Below, in pieces: positions 8,252-16,683 of a stretch of DNA of 64,000 nucleotides. This DNA comes from Candidatus Binatia bacterium. GTDB lineage: Bacteria > Desulfobacterota > Binatia > UBA12015. The position numbers were made by a program, and so were the translations under genes. The notes below the pieces were generated by a model. It was not told where the DNA came from. It worked only from the letters and a program-made list of their open reading frames with translations, and searched no databases. Where the stretch lies: positions 124,001 to 188,000 of the forward strand of contig DATCMB010000023.1 in NCBI GenBank assembly GCA_036563615.1. The letters are read 5' to 3'. How positions within the stretch are numbered: the first letter of the stretch is position 1; each line of letters opens with the position of its first letter.

Positions 8252-8599
8252 TCAGCGTCGCGAGCCGGCGGCCACGCTGCTCCGCGCGCGCTCGGCGGCG
8301 GGCGGCAGCGCCCGCTCCGGACCCGGCCCGATGCGGCGCTCGGCCCGCGACGCGCCGGCCGTCAGCGGACGCGCCGGGGTCACGGTGTCGTCGTCGTCGA
8401 GGCCCTCGAGGTAGAAGAGCTGGTTGACCGATGCTCCGAGCGCGTGCGCGATGCGCAGCGCCGTCACCAGCGTCGGCTTCACGCGACCGTTCTTGATGCG
8501 GTTCAGATGGCCCTGGTCGAGGCGGGCCACCAACGCGACCTCGCCCTCGGCGAGCCCCCGATCGTGCAGGAAGCGGTTCAAGCGGTTGCGCAGGATCAT
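8252..8599 (-). CDS. XRE-family helix-turn-helix regulator
   Basis: 115-residue DNA-binding protein. Residues ~1-60 form a Cro/CI-type HTH: RNRLNRFLHDRGLAEGEVA, then LDQGHLNRIKNGRVKPTLVT and ALRIAHALGASVNQLFYLEG. The C-terminal half is basic, low in complexity and probably disordered. The ATG at 8599 is preceded by AAGGAGGGG, a strong ribosome-binding site, which decides the start over longer upstream frames. Divergent from the PadR gene across a 217-bp spacer holding an 18-bp perfect palindrome. The target is unknown. Confidence 0.85.
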   Translation of the reverse strand: MILRNRLNRFLHDRGLAEGEVALVARLDQGHLNRIKNGRVKPTLVTALRIAHALGASVNQLFYLEGLDDDDTVTPARPLTAGASRAERRIGPGPERALPPAAERARSSVAAGSRR

Positions 8600-8618
8600 C
8601 GTCAGCCCCTCCTTCCCC

Positions 8619-8636
8619 CGCCGCCTCGAGGCGGCG
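8619..8636. promoter_or_regulatory. 18-bp perfect palindrome upstream of XRE gene
   Basis: CGCCGCCTCGAGGCGGCG is a perfect inverted repeat placed 20 bases upstream of the XRE start codon, inside the XRE-PadR divergent spacer. Two looser CTCGC...GCGAG repeats lie between it and the PadR gene. Either regulator could bind here, or the RNA could form a hairpin just ahead of the ribosome-binding site. Confidence 0.45.
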
Positions 8637-8816
8637 CCGCTCGCTTCATGCGCGAGGAAGGGGCGCCCGCGTAAGTGTCGGCGTCCGCATCGCGCCGAAC
8701 ATGCCTCGCGCATGCGAGCGTTGGGCAGCACCGCCGAATCGATGCGGATCCTCGATCGACAGCCCGCCCCGAGGCGCGTAGCCTGCGCGCCCGCCGGGCC
8801 GACGGCAGGCGACGAC

Positions 8817-9413
8817 ATGGCGCTCCGGTTCGCAATCCTCGCCCTGCTGAGCGAGCAGCCGATGCACGGCTACGCGGTCCGCGTGGCGCTCGACGAGCGC
8901 TGCGTGGGTCTGTGCGAGCCGGACGACGGCGAGGTCTACCGCGTGCTCGCGGCGCTGCGCCGCGACGGCCTGGTGGCGCTGACCGAGACCGCCGGGTCGG
9001 CGAGCGGCAGCCGCAGACGGCGCAAGGTCTACCGCGTCACGGGCGCGGGACGGGACGCGCTGCGCGCCTGGCTGCTCTCGGTTCCCGAGTCCGGGCAGCG
9101 GGCGCGCGACGAGCTGCCGTTGCGCCTGCTGCTCGCCGAGCGCTGCGCCGCGGAGCTGCTGTCGCGGATCGTCGACCGGTACGCGGAGCACGGGCAGGCG
9201 GTGCTCGAGGAGCTGGTCGCGCTGCGCCGCCCCGACCGGCCGCCGAAGACCTTCGGCGCGCTGGTGCGCGCGCTGCACCTCGAGACGGAGATCCGGGTCG
9301 CACGCGCCGACCTCGAGGCGATGGATCTGTGGCGGGCGGCGCTGGCGCGCTTCCGCGAGGCTCAAGGAGCGCAGTCGGAGGCGGCTTCGCTGGCGCGCGA
9401 GCGCAGGCGCTGA
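8817..9413 (+). CDS. PadR family transcriptional regulator
   Basis: 198-residue regulator. The N-terminal winged helix is typical of PadR: MALRFAILALLSEQPMHGYA, EPDDGEVYRVLAALRRDGLV and RKVYRVTGAGRDALRAWL (wing and final helix). The C-terminal ~110 residues are helical and match the PadR C-terminal dimerisation domain. The ATG at 8817 is chosen because the family match begins exactly there; upstream codons in the frame are Arg/Pro-rich. PadR proteins usually repress a transporter or detoxification gene nearby, but none is obvious here. It is divergent from the XRE gene. Confidence 0.87.
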   Translation: MALRFAILALLSEQPMHGYAVRVALDERCVGLCEPDDGEVYRVLAALRRDGLVALTETAGSASGSRRRRKVYRVTGAGRDALRAWLLSVPESGQRARDELPLRLLLAERCAAELLSRIVDRYAEHGQAVLEELVALRRPDRPPKTFGALVRALHLETEIRVARADLEAMDLWRAALARFREAQGAQSEAASLARERRR

Positions 9414-9436
9414 CGTCGGCGCGGCGCGAACGAGCG

Positions 9437-9820
9437 CTACTGCACGACGCCCGGCATCCGCAGGCTGAAGCGCGGGATCTTCGCCCGGAAGACGCGGCCC
9501 TCGACGTCGTGCATCTCGTACGAGCCTTCCATCGTCCCGACCGGCGTCGAGATGACGGCGCCGCTCGTGTAGCGGTGCGTGTCGCCGGGATCGAGCACCG
9601 GCTGCTCGCCGACGACGCCGGGGCCCTCGACCTCCTCGACCTTGCCGTTGCCGTCGGTGATGATCCAGTGCCGACGGCGCAGCTGGACGCGCGGCGAGCC
9701 CTCGTTCGCGATCGTGACGAAGTAGGCGAACGCGTAGCGGTTCTCTTCGGGCGCGGAGTGCTCCTCGAGGTAGGTCGACTCGACCGTCACCCGAACGCCT
9801 TCGGTCACCGCGGTAGGCAC
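9437..9820 (-). CDS. apaG: ApaG (DUF525) protein
   Basis: 127-residue ApaG-family beta-sandwich protein, of about the usual length (~125). Diagnostic segments are VRVTVESTYLEEHSAPEENR, YAFAYFVTIANEG, LRRRHWIITDGNGKVEEVEG, GVVGEQPVLDPGDTHRYTSG and GTMEGSYEMHDVEG. ApaG has been linked to Co2+/Mg2+ sensitivity and to binding of nucleotide pyrophosphates, with its mechanism unsettled. It lies alone, convergent to the PadR gene and divergent from the DUF35 gene. Confidence 0.95.
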   Translation of the reverse strand: MPTAVTEGVRVTVESTYLEEHSAPEENRYAFAYFVTIANEGSPRVQLRRRHWIITDGNGKVEEVEGPGVVGEQPVLDPGDTHRYTSGAVISTPVGTMEGSYEMHDVEGRVFRAKIPRFSLRMPGVVQ

Positions 9821-9925
9821 GGGCCTCCCTTACAAGCGGAGATGCGCCCGTTCAACACGTCGTTTGCGTCCGCGCGCGGCCGAGCGGTATCGAACCCCGG
9901 TCCACGCGACCGACGAGGAGACCCC

Positions 9926-10342
9926 ATGGCGGAAGAGTACAAGGCCCCGCTGCCGAACCCGACGCCCGAGTCGAAGCCCTTCTGGGACGCGCTCAAGGCG
10001 CACCGGCTCGACCTCCAGCGCTGCCGCGATTGCCAGACGGCGTACTTCTATCCGCGCAACGTCTGCCCGAGCTGTCTCTCGGCGAACGTCGAGTGGTTCA
10101 CCGCGAGCGGGCGCGGCAAGCTGCACACCTTCTCGATCGTCCACCGGCCGCTGCGGAACCCGCCGCTGCCGGCGCCGTACATCCTCGCGATCGTCGAGCT
10201 CGCGGAGGGGCCGCGCATGATGACCAACCTGGTCGGCGTCGAGCCCGATCCCGCGAAGCTGCGCTGCGACATGCCGGTGGTGATCGAGTACGCCGACGTC
10301 ACCGACGAGGTCACGCTGCCGCGCTTCCGCCCCGCCGCCTGA
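9926..10342 (+). CDS. DUF35 zinc-ribbon/OB-fold protein, thiolase or aldolase partner
   Basis: 138-residue protein of the DUF35 (ChsH2-C-like) family. An N-terminal amphipathic helix (ESKPFWDALKAHRLDLQRC) leads into a rubredoxin-type zinc ribbon with CRDC and CPSC, then an OB fold. DUF35 proteins bind thiolase-fold partners and form the acyl-CoA channel in thiolases, HMG-CoA synthases and the Ltp2-ChsH2 aldolase of steroid side-chain degradation. The thiolase-like gene starts 39 bases downstream, which supports such a complex. GACGAGGAG precedes the ATG at 9926. Confidence 0.9.
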   Translation: MAEEYKAPLPNPTPESKPFWDALKAHRLDLQRCRDCQTAYFYPRNVCPSCLSANVEWFTASGRGKLHTFSIVHRPLRNPPLPAPYILAIVELAEGPRMMTNLVGVEPDPAKLRCDMPVVIEYADVTDEVTLPRFRPAA

Positions 10343-10381
10343 CGGCGCACGACACGAACGAACCGAGACGAAGGATCACGC

Positions 10382-11551
10382 ATGGCCCTCGAGAAGCTCC
10401 ACGCGCAACGCGGCAAGGTCGCGATCGTCGGCGCCGCGGAATCGGACGAGGTCGGCAAGCTGCCGGGCAAGTCGGCGCTCGCCCTGCACGCCGAGGCGGC
10501 GCGCAACGCGCTCGCCGACGCCGAACTCACGCTCAAGGACGTCGACGCCGTGCTGTCGACCGGCCGCCCGACCGCGAACGACGTCCCCGAGTACCTCGGC
10601 ATCCGCCCGCGCTACATGGACAACACGCAGATGGGCGGCTGCTCGTTCATCGCCCACCTGCAGCACGCGCTGGCGATCATCGAGGCCGGGATCGCCGAGG
10701 TGGTGCTGATCACGCACGGCGAGAGCGGCTACTCGCGCGTCGGCATGGGCGGCGGCGACCGCTTCGCGCCGGACACGCCGCCGGGGCAGTACGAGATGCC
10801 GTTCGGCATCGGCGGTCCGGCGACGCGCTACGCGCTCGCCGCGACCCGCCACATGCACGAGTTCGGCACGACGCGCGAGCAAATGGCGGCGGTCGCGGTC
10901 GCGACGCGGCGCTGGGCGTCGCTCAACCCGCGCGCGATGATGCGCGATCCGATCACGATCGAGGACGTGCTCAACTCGCGGCCGATCGCCTGGCCGTTCA
11001 ACCTGCTCGACTGCTGTCTCGTCACCGACGGCGGCGGCGCGCTGGTCGTCACCTCGGCCGAGCGGGCGAAGGACTGCGCGAAGAAGCCGGTCTACGTACT
11101 CGGCACCGGCGAGGCGACCTGCCACTCGATCATCAGCCAGATGCCGCGCTTCCACGTCTGGGACGCGGCCGTGATGGCGGCGGAGCGCGCCTGGGCGATG
11201 TCGGGCGTCAAGCACTCCGAGATCGATCTCGCGATGATCTACGACGCCTTCACCATCGTGCCGATCCTCGCCGTCGAGGCGCTCGGCTTCTGCAAGCCGG
11301 GCGAGGGCGGCCCCTTCTTCGAGGACCTGCGCTCGGCGCCGGGCGGCAGCTTCCCGATGAACACCAACGGCGGCGGGCTGTCGTATACGCACACCGGGAT
11401 GTACGGGATGTTCCTGCTCGTCGAGGCCGTCAAGCAACTGCGCGGCGAGTGCGGCGAGCGTCAGGTGAAGGACGCGAAGACCGCCGTCTGCCACGGCACC
11501 GGCGGCATCCTGTCGGCGTCGGCGACGGCGATCCTGTCGACCGAGCGGTGA
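10382..11551 (+). CDS. Thiolase-fold protein (SCP-x/Ltp2-like thiolase or aldolase)
   Basis: 389-residue thiolase-superfamily protein of the SCP2-thiolase-like group. Visible features are VAIVGAAESDEVGKLPGK at the N-terminus, TQMGGCSFIAHLQHALAII where the N-terminal Cys loop of thiolases lies, FPMNTNGGGLSYTHTGMYGM, and VCHGTGGILSASATAIL at the C-terminus. Members paired with a DUF35 protein include genuine thiolases and retro-aldolases such as Ltp2, so the reaction is either CoA-dependent C-C cleavage or aldol cleavage of a beta-hydroxyacyl-CoA. Directly downstream of its DUF35 partner; likely steroid, isoprenoid or branched acyl-CoA breakdown (inference). Confidence 0.85.
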   Translation: MALEKLHAQRGKVAIVGAAESDEVGKLPGKSALALHAEAARNALADAELTLKDVDAVLSTGRPTANDVPEYLGIRPRYMDNTQMGGCSFIAHLQHALAIIEAGIAEVVLITHGESGYSRVGMGGGDRFAPDTPPGQYEMPFGIGGPATRYALAATRHMHEFGTTREQMAAVAVATRRWASLNPRAMMRDPITIEDVLNSRPIAWPFNLLDCCLVTDGGGALVVTSAERAKDCAKKPVYVLGTGEATCHSIISQMPRFHVWDAAVMAAERAWAMSGVKHSEIDLAMIYDAFTIVPILAVEALGFCKPGEGGPFFEDLRSAPGGSFPMNTNGGGLSYTHTGMYGMFLLVEAVKQLRGECGERQVKDAKTAVCHGTGGILSASATAILSTER

Positions 11552-11555
11552 GCGG

Positions 11556-12047
11556 ATGGGCCCGCGTGCGGACGGTGCGGCGCGCGGCCTCGAGAAGATC
11601 GTCTCGGGCGGGCAGACGGGCGTCGACCGCGCCGCGCTCGACGCGGCGCTCGCGCTCGGCTTTCCGTGCGGCGGCTGGTGTCCGAAGGGACGCCTCGCCG
11701 AGGACGGCCCGATCGACGCGCGCTACCCGCTCACCGAGACCCGCAGCGCGCGCTACGAGGAGCGGACGCGCGCCAACGTCCGCGACTCGGACGCGACGCT
11801 GATCCTCGCGCGCGGCGAGCTCACCGGCGGCACCGCCTACACCGCACGCGTCGCGCACGAGCTCGGCAGACCGTTGCTGGTCGTCGCGCCGGAAGCGTCC
11901 GAGGTGGGTCGCGTGGTCGCCTGGCTCGACGAGCAGCACGTCCGCGTGCTCAACGTCGCCGGCCCGCGCGAGAGCGGCGCCCCGGGGATCCACGCCGAGG
12001 TGCGTCGCTTCGTCGAGGAGGTGCTGCGCGCGGCGCGCCGTGCTTGA
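11556..12047 (+). CDS. Putative molybdenum-carrier / cpYpsA-related protein
   Basis: 163-residue Rossmann-like protein. The hallmark EKIVSGGQTGVDRAALDAAL sits near the N-terminus, followed by GGWCPKGRLAEDGPI, YPLTETRSARYEERTRANVRD and DATLILARGELTGGTAYT. These match the family annotated as putative molybdenum carrier, related to YpsA and SLOG nucleotide-binding proteins. The glycine-rich GGQTG loop probably binds a nucleotide or cofactor. It starts 4 bases after the thiolase-like gene ends, so it may be co-transcribed, but no functional link is evident. Confidence 0.82.
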   Translation: MGPRADGAARGLEKIVSGGQTGVDRAALDAALALGFPCGGWCPKGRLAEDGPIDARYPLTETRSARYEERTRANVRDSDATLILARGELTGGTAYTARVAHELGRPLLVVAPEASEVGRVVAWLDEQHVRVLNVAGPRESGAPGIHAEVRRFVEEVLRAARRA

Positions 12048-12197
12048 TGGCGAGCACGTCGTCGTCCTCCTGCCTCGCGCGGGCGTTGGTGCACGTGCTC
12101 GTCTAGATCGCCCCGTCCCCGCGCCCGCTACGCGCTGACGCTCGCGTGACGCCTGGACGCGCGAGGATGGATCTCGGCAGTCAGCAGTCGCGCGGTC

Positions 12198-13034
12198 TCA
12201 CGCGCGCGCGAGCGAGCGCAGCATCGCGAGCGCGCGCGCCGTCCGCGGCCCCGGCCAGAACGCCAGCGTGCCGTCGACCACCCGGACGCGTCCGCGGCGC
12301 GCGGCGCTCGTGCCCGCGAGCGCGCCGCTCGCGAGCTCCTGCGCGTCGGCGTCGGTGAAGCGGTACGGCTCGTCGGGCAGCAGGACGAGCTCCGGGTCGC
12401 GCGCCGCCACCTCCTCGAGCGTGACGCGCGGGTAGCGACCGTCCGCGTCGGCGAAGACGTTGTCGATCCCCGCGCGCGCGAGCAGGTCGTGCGCGTAGGT
12501 GTCGCGCCCGATCGTCATCCACGGGTCCTTCCACACCGCGACGAAGGCGCGCACCGGACGCTCGCCCGATGTACGGCGCGCGTCGGCCGCGCGCAGCGCG
12601 CGCTCGATCGGCTCGACGATCGCGTCGCGCGCCGACGCCGGTGGGCCGAGCCGCGCCAGCGCACGGACCTGCGCGAGCGCGTCCGCGACCGTGCGCGGGT
12701 AATCGACCCACACCGTGATGCCGCGCTCGCGCAGCCGGCGCACGTCGACCTCGCGGTTCTCCTCGACGTTCGCGAGCACCAGGTCCGGCGCCAGCTCCGC
12801 GATCCGCGCGCAGTCGGGGTTCTTCGTGCCGCGCACGCGCGCCACGCCGACCAGCGCGTCGGCCGGATGGATGCACCAGTCGGTGACGCCGACGACGCGC
12901 TCGCCGAGGCCGAGCGCGAAGAGCGTCTCGGTCACGCTCGGCACGAGCGACACGATCCGCAGCGCACGCTCGGGAAGCGCGACCTCGACACCCGATGCGT
13001 CGACGCAGCGCTCGCCCGGTCGGAAGGCGTCCAC
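12198..13034 (-). CDS. Helical-backbone metal/cobalamin receptor, BtuF-like, without signal peptide
   Basis: 278-residue periplasmic-binding-fold protein of the BtuF/FhuD class. Segments typical of B12-binding members are RIVSLVPSVTETLFALGLGERVVGVTDWC, VRGTKNPDCARIAELAPDLVLAN, GITVWVDYPRTVADAL and AVWKDPWMTIGRDTYAHDLL. The chosen GTG start at 13034 leaves no signal peptide; upstream extension runs into the divergent RidA gene. Signal-less paralogues may capture corrinoids in the cytoplasm or have other ligands. No ABC-transporter genes are adjacent, so import function is unproven. Confidence 0.82.
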   Translation of the reverse strand: MDAFRPGERCVDASGVEVALPERALRIVSLVPSVTETLFALGLGERVVGVTDWCIHPADALVGVARVRGTKNPDCARIAELAPDLVLANVEENREVDVRRLRERGITVWVDYPRTVADALAQVRALARLGPPASARDAIVEPIERALRAADARRTSGERPVRAFVAVWKDPWMTIGRDTYAHDLLARAGIDNVFADADGRYPRVTLEEVAARDPELVLLPDEPYRFTDADAQELASGALAGTSAARRGRVRVVDGTLAFWPGPRTARALAMLRSLARA

Positions 13035-13125
13035 GCGCGCGAGCCTAGCAGCGCGAGCGCTTGCGCCGAAGCGCGCGCGCCTCGATGCTGCGTCGCACCG
13101 GCTCACGACCGGGAAGGAGACCGCC

Positions 13126-13593
13126 ATGGCGCAAGCGCGAGGACACGAGGAGCGTCTGCAGCAGCTCGGCATCGAGCTGCCGAAGCCGTCACGCCCGGTC
13201 GCCAACTACCTCTCGTGCAAGCGCAGCGGCGACCTGCTGTGGGTCGGCGGGCACGGGCCGGTCGCTCCGCAGGGCATCGTGCAGGGCAAGGTCGGCGGCT
13301 CGCTGACGCTCGACGAGGGCAAGGAGGCGGCGCGCCTCACCGCGCTGTCGATCCTCGCCACGGTGCGCGCCGAGCTGGGCTCGCTCGACCGCGTGCGTCA
13401 GGTGGTCAAGGTGCTCGGCATGGTGAACTGCGCGCCCGGCTTCAACCGCACGCCGGAGGTAATTGACGGCTGCTCGGACCTGCTGGTCGCGGTCTTCGGC
13501 GAGGCGGGACGTCACACACGCTCGGCGGTCGGCATGGCGGAGCTGCCGTTCGACATCGCGGTCGAGATCGAGTGCGTCCTCGAGGTCGATTGA
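13126..13593 (+). CDS. RidA family (YjgF/UK114) protein
   Basis: 155-residue RidA-superfamily protein, a likely trimeric enamine/imine deaminase. ANYLSCKRSGDLLWVGGHGP, the LTLDEGKEAARLTALSILATV helix, VRQVVKVLGMVNCAPGF and GRHTRSAVGMAELPFDIAVE match the longer Atu1953-like subgroup. Arg in the HTRSAVG segment is placed like the catalytic Arg of RidA. GGGAAGGAGA ahead of the ATG at 13126 is a good ribosome-binding site. Divergent from the BtuF-like gene. Confidence 0.88.
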   Translation: MAQARGHEERLQQLGIELPKPSRPVANYLSCKRSGDLLWVGGHGPVAPQGIVQGKVGGSLTLDEGKEAARLTALSILATVRAELGSLDRVRQVVKVLGMVNCAPGFNRTPEVIDGCSDLLVAVFGEAGRHTRSAVGMAELPFDIAVEIECVLEVD

Positions 13594-13652
13594 CGCGCGC
13601 GCGGCCTCGACCGACGCGCGTACGGCCTCGACGATCGCGCGTGTTGCCACGG
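13592..13652. repeat. ~20-bp tandem repeat starting at the RidA stop codon
   Basis: GACGCGCGCGCGGCCTCGAC at 13592-13611 begins inside the RidA TGA. It is repeated at 13613-13632 with two changes (GTA for GCG at the centre), then partially at 13633-13652. The array fills the spacer ahead of galK. It belongs to the wider pattern of stop-codon-linked duplications in this window. Confidence 0.65.
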
Positions 13653-13678
13653 CGCCGCGTGCCGCGTCATCCTCGCGC

Positions 13679-14833
13679 ATGATCGAGCCGGCGGAGCTGC
13701 AGCGCCGCTTCCACGACCGCTTCGGGCGCACGGCGCGCGTCTACCGCGCCCCCGGACGCGTCAACCTGATCGGCGAGCACACCGACTACAACGACGGCTT
13801 CGTCCTGCCGGCGGCGATCGACCTCGCGACCTTCGTCGCCGCCGCGCCGAACGGCACCCGCGAGCTGCGCCTCCACGCGAGCGACCTGCGCGAGCACGCG
13901 ACCATCGACCTCGACGAGCCCGCACCGCGCCCGCGTCGCCACTGGAGCGACTACCCGCGCGGCGTCGCGCTCGAGCTCGCGCGCTCGGGACGCCGTCTGC
14001 CCGGCGCGGACCTCCTCGTCGCGGGCGAGATCCCGCTCGGCGCCGGGCTCAGCTCGTCGGCGGCGCTCGAGGTCGCGGTCGCCTGGGCGCTGCTCGACCT
14101 CGCCGGCGAGACGCCCGAGCCGCGCGAGGTGGCGCTCGTCTGCCAGCGCGCGGAGAACGAGTTTGTCGGCGCGCGGTGCGGCATCATGGACCAGTTCACC
14201 TCGTGCCACGGCGCGGCGGGGCACGCGCTGCTGCTCGACTGCCGGAGCCTCGAGCTGCGTCGGGTCGCGCTGCCGAGCGGCGTCGCGCTCCTCGTCTGCG
14301 ACAGCGGGGTGAAGCACGCGCTCGCGGACGGCGCCTACAACCAGCGCCGTGCGGAGTGCGAGGCGGGCGTCCGGCTGCTCGCCCGGACGCGGCCCGAGAT
14401 CCGCGCCCTGCGCGACGTGAGCGAGGAGGACCTCGAGCGCGTGGGAGGCGAGCTGCCGGCAGAGGTTCTTCGGCGCTGCCGGCACGTCGTCGCGGAGAAC
14501 CGGCGGGTGCTCGAGGCGGTCGCGGCGCTCGAGGCCGGCGACCTCGAGCGGGTCGGCGCGCTGCTCTACGCGTCGCACGCGAGCCTGCGCGACCTCTACG
14601 AGGTCAGCTGTCCGGAGCTCGATGCGCTGGTCGAGGCCGCCTCCGGCTGTCGCGGCGTGCTCGGCAGCCGCATGATGGGCGGCGGCTTCGGCGGCTGCAC
14701 GATCAACCTGGTGCGCGCAGACGCGGTGGACGAGGTCGCGAAAGCCATCGCCGAGCGCCACCGCGCGCGCCACGGCGTCCGCCCGTGGATCCGCGCCTGC
14801 CGGGCCGCCGACGGCGCGGGCCGCGTTCTGTAG
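13679..14833 (+). CDS. galK: Galactokinase
   Basis: 384-residue GHMP kinase converting galactose to galactose 1-phosphate with ATP, first step of the Leloir pathway. The galactokinase signature GRVNLIGEHTDYNDGFVLP is at residues ~24-43. The ATP-binding GHMP motif PLGAGLSSSAALEVAVAWAL is near residue 120, the catalytic-base region GIMDQFTSCHG near 170, and the C-terminal motif GSRMMGGGFGGCTINLV near 330. Length is typical (380-390). No other Leloir genes are nearby, so galactose or galactose-like sugar recycling is inferred from this gene alone. Confidence 0.95.
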   Translation: MIEPAELQRRFHDRFGRTARVYRAPGRVNLIGEHTDYNDGFVLPAAIDLATFVAAAPNGTRELRLHASDLREHATIDLDEPAPRPRRHWSDYPRGVALELARSGRRLPGADLLVAGEIPLGAGLSSSAALEVAVAWALLDLAGETPEPREVALVCQRAENEFVGARCGIMDQFTSCHGAAGHALLLDCRSLELRRVALPSGVALLVCDSGVKHALADGAYNQRRAECEAGVRLLARTRPEIRALRDVSEEDLERVGGELPAEVLRRCRHVVAENRRVLEAVAALEAGDLERVGALLYASHASLRDLYEVSCPELDALVEAASGCRGVLGSRMMGGGFGGCTINLVRADAVDEVAKAIAERHRARHGVRPWIRACRAADGAGRVL

Positions 14834-15049
14834 GGCGCCCCGCGCCGCCCCGGACCTCCGTCCGCCTCGCCGACAAGGATGTGACGCAAGCGTCGGAATC
14901 TCGTCACCGCAAACTTGCTTTTTGCGGGAGCCTCCAACAAAAAATCGTGAAGGTTCGAGGGTTCCGAGGTGGTGCGCGGCTTGCTCCAGAGCCGCGCGTC
15001 GCGGCCGAGCGTGACGACACGCGCGCCCCGCGGCGGAGGAGAAGAGGCG

Positions 15050-15172
15050 ATGCGCAAGGCTACCCGAACCTGGTCGATCTTCATCCGGCGCTGGACCGGA
15101 GGCACGAGCTTCATGTTCACGCGTGCCGCCCTTCTCGGGAGCGCGTTCCTCCTCGGCATGATCGCCGCCTGA
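15050..15172 (+). CDS. Putative 40-residue membrane miniprotein
   Basis: Small open frame with a purine-rich GGAGGAGAAGAGGCG ribosome-binding site directly before the ATG at 15050. The product has a basic N-terminal half (MRKATRTWSIFIRRW) and a hydrophobic C-terminal segment (AALLGSAFLLGMIAA) that could span or associate with a membrane. The preceding ~170 bases (14,880-14,960) are AT-richer than the surroundings and hold a GACGC-AA-GCGTC hairpin and a CCGCAAA/TTTGCGG hairpin, which may be its promoter or leader. No family is recognised and it could be non-coding. Confidence 0.4.
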   Translation: MRKATRTWSIFIRRWTGGTSFMFTRAALLGSAFLLGMIAA

Positions 15173-15302
15173 CGGCGCGCGAGCGGTCGGCGGCAAGCGA
15201 GGCAATCCGGGGCAGGCACCCGTATTGCCCCTCCGTACCGACCTCCGTATCGTGGAAGCACGCACCGCGTCGTGAAGGACGCGGTCTGCGAAGGAGGAGT
15301 CG

Positions 15303-15920
15303 ATGCAGAAGTACACGCTCCCCGAGCTTCCCTACGATTACTCCGCGCTCGAGCCGCACTACTCCGCAGAGCAGCTGCAGCTCCACCACGACAAGCACCA
15401 CGCGGCGTACGTAACGGGCGCCAACACGACGCTCGAGAAGCTCGCTCAGGCGCGCGAGAAAGAAGACTTCGCGGCCATCAACCAGCTGCAGAAGAGCCTC
15501 GCATTCCACATCTCGGGGCATCTGCTGCACTCGCTGCTGTGGAAGAACATGTCGCCGAAGGGCGGCGGCGAGCCCGACGGTGAGCTCTTGGCGGCGATCA
15601 AGGAGTCGTTCGGCTCGTTCCACGGGATGAAGAACCAGCTCACCGAGGCCGCGCTCAACATCCAGGGCTCGGGCTGGGGATCGCTCGCCTGGGAACCGGT
15701 CGCCAAGCAGCTCGTCGTCGAGCAGGTGCACGACCACCAGGGCAACATCGGCAACGGCACGGTGCCGATCATGGTGCTCGACATGTGGGAGCACGCCTAC
15801 TACGCGCAGTACCGCAACCAGAAGGCGAGCTGGGTCGAGGCGTACTGGAAGGTCGTGAACTGGGAGGACGTCGCGCGCCGCTTCGAGCGCGTCCGCCAGC
15901 TCGACATGGCGCTCGATTGA
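15303..15920 (+). CDS. Superoxide dismutase (Fe/Mn type)
   Basis: 205-residue Fe/Mn superoxide dismutase, cytoplasmic, dismutating superoxide to oxygen and peroxide. Metal ligands are visible: His in [13 protein letters not shown] (residues ~26-38), His in [11 protein letters not shown], and Asp plus His in [14 protein letters not shown] near residue 160. Gly in HISGHLL and the Gln of HDHQGN resemble Mn or cambialistic enzymes more than classic FeSOD, but metal choice cannot be fixed by eye. GAAGGAGTCG precedes the ATG. It stands alone, with a strong hairpin between it and the convergent next gene. Confidence 0.95.
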   Translation: MQKYTLPELPYDYSALEPHYSAEQLQLHHDKHHAAYVTGANTTLEKLAQAREKEDFAAINQLQKSLAFHISGHLLHSLLWKNMSPKGGGEPDGELLAAIKESFGSFHGMKNQLTEAALNIQGSGWGSLAWEPVAKQLVVEQVHDHQGNIGNGTVPIMVLDMWEHAYYAQYRNQKASWVEAYWKVVNWEDVARRFERVRQLDMALD

Positions 15921-15956
15921 CGACGCTCGGGAAGATCTTGGGTTGACGGCACGCTT

Positions 15957-15989
15957 GCGGCGTGCGCGCCAAGGCGACGCGCACGCCGC
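15957..15989. terminator. 12-bp-stem hairpin between convergent SOD and Spy-like genes
   Basis: GCGGCGTGCGCG (15957-15968) and CGCGCACGCCGC (15978-15989) form a perfect 12-bp stem with a 9-base loop. The hairpin lies between two convergent stops at 15920 and 16001, so it could end transcription from both sides. There is no clear T-run, so efficiency as an intrinsic terminator is uncertain. Confidence 0.55.
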
Positions 15990-16000
15990 GAGGTACTCGC

Positions 16001-16516
16001 TCAGATCTGCAGCGCGCCCGTGCGGATCAGGTACGCGAGCCGCGCGCGCTGCTCCTCGTCGAGCAGCGCGTGCAGCTTGCCGAGGGCGTTCACCACCGCG
16101 TCGCGCAGTCGCGTCGCGCTCTGGACGCGCAGGTTCGCGCCCTCGAAGGCGCGCTCGCGCGCGAAGGACGGCTCGCTCAGCGCGTCGGCGAACGCGCCCA
16201 GGCTCCGCCGCCTGTCGACCTCGGCCTGCGCGCGCTCGGTCTTGAGCTCGTCGAGGATCTTCGCGAGCTCGGCGACCTGCTCGTCGTCGAGCCGCAGCTT
16301 GTAGGCGAGGTAGCGCAGCGGACGCCGCACGCCGAACGCCGCGCCGAGCTCGGGTCCGTCGTCACCGTAGCGGTGCGCCCACTTTCCCTCGTGACCGCCG
16401 CGCCAGGCGTCTTCGCGCCGGCCGCGTCCGAAGTCCGCGCCGCAGCCGGCGAACGCCGACCAGTCCGCGCCCCCGTGGTGCCGCAGCTTCCACCAGTACA
16501 GCCAACCTGGATGCAT
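16001..16516 (-). CDS. Spy/CpxP-like (periplasmic heavy-metal sensor type) protein without signal peptide
   Basis: 171-residue mainly helical protein. A Trp/Gly/His-rich N-terminus (HPGWLYWWKLRHHGGADW) precedes RRPLRYLAYKLRLDDEQVAELAKILDELKTER-type helices and the C-terminal LHALLDEEQRARLAYLIRTG segment. This LDDEQ / LDEEQR spacing is the LTxxQ-style motif of the Spy/CpxP/CnrX superfamily. Usual members are periplasmic chaperones or metal sensors, but no signal peptide is seen here, so it may be cytoplasmic. Divergent from the EEP-family gene. Confidence 0.75.
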   Translation of the reverse strand: MHPGWLYWWKLRHHGGADWSAFAGCGADFGRGRREDAWRGGHEGKWAHRYGDDGPELGAAFGVRRPLRYLAYKLRLDDEQVAELAKILDELKTERAQAEVDRRRSLGAFADALSEPSFARERAFEGANLRVQSATRLRDAVVNALGKLHALLDEEQRARLAYLIRTGALQI

Positions 16517-16683
16517 GATCTCCTCCTCGCCGGGGCGATGCGCTCCCAGCGGGCCTCTCGAGACGCGGGCGACATGCCTCGCGTCGGCTTCGAGCGATGC
16601 GTGCGCCGCGCATTCGAGTCAACGCAGGGCGCGGACTGCGCCGACGCTGGAAGCGTGCTGCAGGGGACGATAGGGAAGCGCTG

